From assembly GCA_025363025.1 (NCBI GenBank), contig JANYEO010000122.1:1-29217 (forward strand): DNA of 29,217 bases. The letters are read 5' to 3'. Made by a program: the position numbers and the translations under genes. This DNA comes from Opitutia bacterium (GTDB lineage Bacteria; Verrucomicrobiota; Verrucomicrobiia; Opitutales; JANYEO01). The notes beneath the pieces are model-generated. The model saw only the letters and a program-made list of their open reading frames with translations. It did no database searches and was not told the origin of the DNA. Below, in pieces: positions 26,167 through 29,217 of this stretch. Each line of letters starts with the position of its first letter. Position 1 is the first letter of the stretch.

Positions 26167-26643
26167 ATGGCCGCTTTTTTTAAAACAGTTTGCTTTTCGA
26201 GTGCTTTATTGGCGCTTTACCCTGTGCTGATGCAGGCTAATTGGCTGCAAGATTTTGTGTGCCCCCCTTGCGATACGGCTGAGTTGCAAATGTGCGAAGT
26301 TAATTTTAAAAATGCAGGCGTCACCCTTCAATCAGTCCTGGCCGGAAAGGATTTAGAAATTCAGCGGCTCCAGCGTTTGTTGGGAGAAAAAACGGTCGCT
26401 TTGGAGGTCGTTATAGGCAACGAAGCCGCTTGGTTAAAAGAAAAAACCGCCTTGCAGGCTCAGGTAGCCGAAGCACAGGGTTATACAGAGGCCTTGCGGA
26501 GCCGTGTGTATAGTGTATGCGATGGGCTGAAAGCGATGATGAAGGAGAGCCTAAATGATTACGAAGTGGGTGACGAAGATTTCAACCCTGAAACAAAAGA
26601 AGCTATGGACGTTTTAAGGGTTACATCCTCGCAATTTATATAA
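26167..26643 (+). CDS. Secreted coiled-coil protein of unknown function
   Basis: 158 residues. Signal peptide about 1-23 (FSSALLALYPVLMQA). The mature start carries a C-x2-C pair (VCPPCDTAELQMCEVN) and a third Cys. Residues about 55-115 form a coiled coil (LEIQRLQRLLGEKTVALEV, KEKTALQAQVAEAQGYTEAL), followed by an acidic tail. The two-cysteine motif after the signal could be a disulphide or metal site; the pattern is not a lipobox. fabD starts 69 bp downstream, so read-through is possible. Confidence 0.65.
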   Translation: MAAFFKTVCFSSALLALYPVLMQANWLQDFVCPPCDTAELQMCEVNFKNAGVTLQSVLAGKDLEIQRLQRLLGEKTVALEVVIGNEAAWLKEKTALQAQVAEAQGYTEALRSRVYSVCDGLKAMMKESLNDYEVGDEDFNPETKEAMDVLRVTSSQFI

Positions 26644-26712
26644 GCCCCCAGTTTTTTGGAGCTCAATTGGGTCTTTTCATAAGGCGCTTCTTTTGCTAGG
26701 TAAAAGGGGCTT

Positions 26713-27621
26713 ATGAATACACTTGGTTTACTTTTTTCAGGACAAGGGGCGCAAGCCGTAGGGATGGGGCATTCTCTCTATAACAATAGTGAGACGGCTA
26801 AACGGCTATTTGATACGGCAAATGGCATTTTAGGCTTTGATCTTAAGCAAGCGTGCTTTGAAGGGCCTGTAGAGGTATTAACTCAGACGAGTGTTTGCCA
26901 GCCAGCGCTTTATGTTCACGGCTATATTATTTTTTCCTTACTCAAAGAAAGTGGTATGCTGGAAGGCTTAAAGGTTGTGATGGGTAATAGCTTAGGGGAG
27001 CTTACAGCTTTAGCAGCGGCCGGGGCGGTGGATTTTGAAACAGGCCTGCGCCTCGTTGCAGAGCGTGGGCGCTTGATGCAAGCAGCGTGTGAGGCCACCC
27101 AAGGCGGGATGGCGGCCGTATTGGGCGGGGAAGTGGCCGATGTGCAGGCCCTTTGCCAGGAGTTTGATATTGATATATCGAATGTTAATTCCCCCGGCCA
27201 AATGGTTATTTCCGGCGAAAGAACAAAGATTGAGGCCGCAGTCTTAGCGGGGAAGGACCGTGGTTTTAAGCGCATCATCCCCCTTAATGTAGCGGGCGCC
27301 TATCACAGCCGGTTGATGGAGCCTGCGCGAGTGGCTTTTGAGGCGTATTTGAAGGGGGTTACATTTAATGCGCCACAGTTAACTGTCTTTACCAATGTGA
27401 CAGGGGAAGCCGTTACGAATGACGCCTCCATTAAGGCGATGCTCGTGGCTCAAATTGTCTCCACGGTGGAGTGGGTGAAGTGTATGGAGAGCGCCAAACA
27501 AGCCGGCGTCACCGAGTTTATAGAATGCGGCCCGGGGGGTGTTTTAACCGGGCTTGCACGTCGTATTGATAGTGCACTCTCTGTCCGAGCCGTGGCCGAG
27601 TGGGACGATGTAGGTTTGTAG
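26713..27621 (+). CDS. fabD: Malonyl-CoA:acyl carrier protein transacylase
   Basis: Loads malonate onto acyl carrier protein for fatty acid synthesis. 302 residues, normal. LLFSGQGAQAVGMG at the N-terminus, the nucleophile elbow GNSLGE with Ser93, AERGRLMQ with Arg118, NVAGAYHSRLMEPA with catalytic His198, and ECGPGGVLTGLARRI near the end. The elbow normally reads GHSLGE; Asn replaces His before the nucleophile. The leader AAAGGGG before the ATG is the nearest thing to a Shine-Dalgarno sequence in the window. fabD stands apart from other fab genes. Confidence 0.95.
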   Translation: MNTLGLLFSGQGAQAVGMGHSLYNNSETAKRLFDTANGILGFDLKQACFEGPVEVLTQTSVCQPALYVHGYIIFSLLKESGMLEGLKVVMGNSLGELTALAAAGAVDFETGLRLVAERGRLMQAACEATQGGMAAVLGGEVADVQALCQEFDIDISNVNSPGQMVISGERTKIEAAVLAGKDRGFKRIIPLNVAGAYHSRLMEPARVAFEAYLKGVTFNAPQLTVFTNVTGEAVTNDASIKAMLVAQIVSTVEWVKCMESAKQAGVTEFIECGPGGVLTGLARRIDSALSVRAVAEWDDVGL

Positions 27622-27682
27622 GTATTTTTAGTGGAGGAAGACTGTGTTGTGATATAGACTTCTCGAGATTAATATCCTTAAG

Positions 27683-27714
27683 AAAAAAGCCCATCTTGGT
27701 AGATGGGCTTTTTT
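27683..27714. terminator. Bidirectional terminator between fabD and the convergent gene
   Basis: A perfect 14 bp stem AAAAAAGCCCATCT/AGATGGGCTTTTTT around TGGT. The A-run and T-run on the two sides serve both converging genes. Confidence 0.93.
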
Positions 27715-27733
27715 AAGCGGGGATCTGGGTTTT

Positions 27734-28915
27734 TTACATGTAGTAACTGCCAAAGGCTACCATGGCGGCTCCCATAAGCCCAGCAGCTAAGTTGGAGGGA
27801 GTTAAGTGACGGGTTATAGCGCCTATAAGATTGTTCATGACGGTAGGACTTTTATGCTGTTCTTCGTTTGCTATGAGTCTAGCATTGAGAATTTCTAGAT
27901 CCCTTAGAGCATCTGGATGAATACTAATATATGAAGTTGTGCTTTTGTCTTCTTCTTCGTTGTCTTCTTCGTCTATGTTGTCTTCTTCGTTAGACGGTTG
28001 ATTATTATTATTGTTATTGTTGTCAACTATTCCCTCAATTATGATAGTTTCTTCGTCTATGTTGTTGGATAGTTGATTATTGTTGTTGTTATTTGCTACT
28101 GGTAGAGTGGTGAAGTTAAAGGTGCCATCTTGCGCTTCTGTTATCATCTGCAGCATTATAAAGCCTCGAGCGTCTGCTATTGTAATTTCCTGTTTTATGG
28201 AGTCCGTATTATCTTCTGTGGCGCTAGGATTATCTAGTGGATTATCTCCAAAGAAAGCCGTTAGTCTGTTTTGAATTTCTTCCTCTAAGCGATTCATTAA
28301 ACCCTCGACTCGCCGATAAGCATCTCCTTCAGTGCCCTCTTCCTCTATTCTAAAAAGATCTAATAGGTTGGAGATAAACTTCGTAGAACCAGGAGTAGTA
28401 TTTGAGGTTAGGGCATGCAGCTTATTGTATTTATAGTGATGTATCAGGGCATAGAAATTGGAGAAATCATGCCCATTCTCATCTGGCAATGGGAATGCAT
28501 GTGCATTATTTAAATTGATTTTCATCCCAGAGCTATAAGCCAGTATAAACAATAGAATTTTGTGTTTGTCATCTTCTGTTAACCTTAAGTCCTGAAATGT
28601 CATTTGGTTCTCAGGCAGCGCGGTTATTCCGATATCGATAACGGTTAGCTGTTCATAAAAATTAGTTGGATTTAAATTACCTAAGGCAACTAAAAGGTTG
28701 CGAGCCGCTATCAGCTGATTGTCGTCATATACAAAATCATTTTGTAAGTGACGATGCTTGTATCTTTCAGGGTATTCAGTCCCGTTGTATTCTTTGATCT
28801 TATTCCAAATGGGATATAGAGGCTTATCATCGTTTGAATTGCCCCCTGCAAAGACCGTAGGCATGACTGCGGCAATCGCTAAAAGAATGGTAGGTATAAT
28901 TATGTTTGTTTTCAT
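27734..28915 (-). CDS. Secreted Asn-rich acidic protein with C-terminal membrane helix
   Basis: 393 residues, no recognised family. Signal peptide about 1-23 (IIIPTILLAIAAVMPTVFAG). Residues 30-270 are a mixed helical domain without a motif I can name. Residues 275-280 and 299-305 are runs of six and seven Asn, each followed by Q-L/P-S-N and then NIDEE: an internal duplication. Residues 308-324 are almost all Glu/Asp/Asn. A hydrophobic C-terminal segment (LAAGLMGAAMVAFGSYYM, 376-393) could insert in a membrane. Overall layout resembles the ankyrin protein at 8087: signal peptide, helical domain, Asn run near the C-terminus. A role at the cell surface or in a host is possible but unproven. Confidence 0.72.
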   Translation of the reverse strand: MKTNIIIPTILLAIAAVMPTVFAGGNSNDDKPLYPIWNKIKEYNGTEYPERYKHRHLQNDFVYDDNQLIAARNLLVALGNLNPTNFYEQLTVIDIGITALPENQMTFQDLRLTEDDKHKILLFILAYSSGMKINLNNAHAFPLPDENGHDFSNFYALIHHYKYNKLHALTSNTTPGSTKFISNLLDLFRIEEEGTEGDAYRRVEGLMNRLEEEIQNRLTAFFGDNPLDNPSATEDNTDSIKQEITIADARGFIMLQMITEAQDGTFNFTTLPVANNNNNNQLSNNIDEETIIIEGIVDNNNNNNNQPSNEEDNIDEEDNEEEDKSTTSYISIHPDALRDLEILNARLIANEEQHKSPTVMNNLIGAITRHLTPSNLAAGLMGAAMVAFGSYYM

Positions 28916-29078
28916 GTTTATTTACGAAACTACCTCATTTGATAATGATTTCCAGTTAATTGTCGATAAAAGAAATTTATTTTACGCTCAATTTTGAGGG
29001 GGATTGGGTCGGGGTTCAATTTAGTAAGCCGCGGTTAACCGTTTTTGGCGGTTTGGGTGTTAAGTGCTTTCGGGTAAA

Positions 29079-29217
29079 GGCCGATTCAAGTATGAAGTGC
29101 AGCACCCTTAGGCTGGAAAAAGGGTTAAGCAGCAGTGATGATAATGTTGGAAAACAGATTAATCATCATGCCAAAAAAGCAGTACTGCCACTTAACCTTA
29201 AAAGAGCGAAAACAAAT
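29079..29217 (+). mobile_element. IS30-family insertion sequence, left end (partial)
   Basis: The terminal inverted repeat at 29079-29105 (core TGAAGTGCAGCAC) mirrors 114-140. It is followed by a 62 bp leader and the transposase start, cut by the window edge. It has the same orientation as the left copy, so the two fragments are opposite ends of two similar elements. Confidence 0.85.
29168..29217 (+). CDS. IS30-family transposase, N-terminal fragment
   Basis: ATG at 29168 opens MPKKQYCHLTLKERKQ, matching the IS30 N-terminus (usual YxHLTxEER.xI), the first part of its helix-turn-helix. It runs off the window. Confidence 0.82.
   Translation, partial: MPKKQYCHLTLKERKQ

Overview
The window is a 29.2 kb piece of a bacterial chromosome carrying mostly housekeeping genes. 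The block rplY-pth-rpsF-ssb-rplI-dnaB followed by bamA-ompH, a CopN/SctW-type type III secretion gatekeeper next to a CesT-type chaperone, and a near-complete lack of Shine-Dalgarno sequences together suggest a member of the Planctomycetes-Verrucomicrobia-Chlamydiae group. I favour a host-associated Verrucomicrobiota (Opitutia-like) lineage over a chlamydia, because ssb replaces rpsR in the ribosomal block and glnA, lysC and dapA-dapB are present. This is an inference from gene content and order.

Layout. Both ends lie inside IS30-family insertion sequences: about 140 bp of the transposase 3' end on the left and about 139 bp of the 5' end on the right, in the same orientation. Between them run: aspartokinase (lysC); a membrane-anchored SurA/PpiD-like foldase on the minus strand; a secreted orphan protein; a small membrane protein; a nuclease-XPD/DinG helicase fusion in an operon with a DUF502 membrane protein; a secreted ankyrin protein with 24 consecutive Asn; tRNA-Pro(GGG); the type III secretion pair; the ribosome/replication block; bamA-ompH; exonuclease III; a RES-Xre type toxin-antitoxin pair in toxin-first order; glutamine synthetase; the minus-strand operon dapA-dapB-ruvA; two small secreted proteins; fabD; and a second secreted Asn-rich protein.

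How the genes connect. lysC, dapA and dapB feed lysine and diaminopimelate (cell wall) synthesis; glnA assimilates ammonia; fabD loads malonyl units for fatty acid synthesis; PpiD/SurA-like, OmpH/Skp-like and BamA proteins form an outer membrane protein assembly route; ssb, dnaB, ruvA, exonuclease III and the helicase serve replication and repair. The gatekeeper and chaperone imply that the rest of a type III secretion apparatus is encoded elsewhere. The two secreted Asn-rich proteins are candidate host-interaction proteins.

The most unusual signal is a family of dispersed palindromic repeats of about 124 bp (short form) or about 195 bp (long form), with termini GAGACC...GGTCTC. There are six copies in intergenic space. 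Two begin within 0-2 bases of a stop codon, one end forms part of a stop codon, and two copies in direct orientation bracket the type III secretion pair. One strand of the repeat keeps a short reading frame of similar peptide sequence in several copies.
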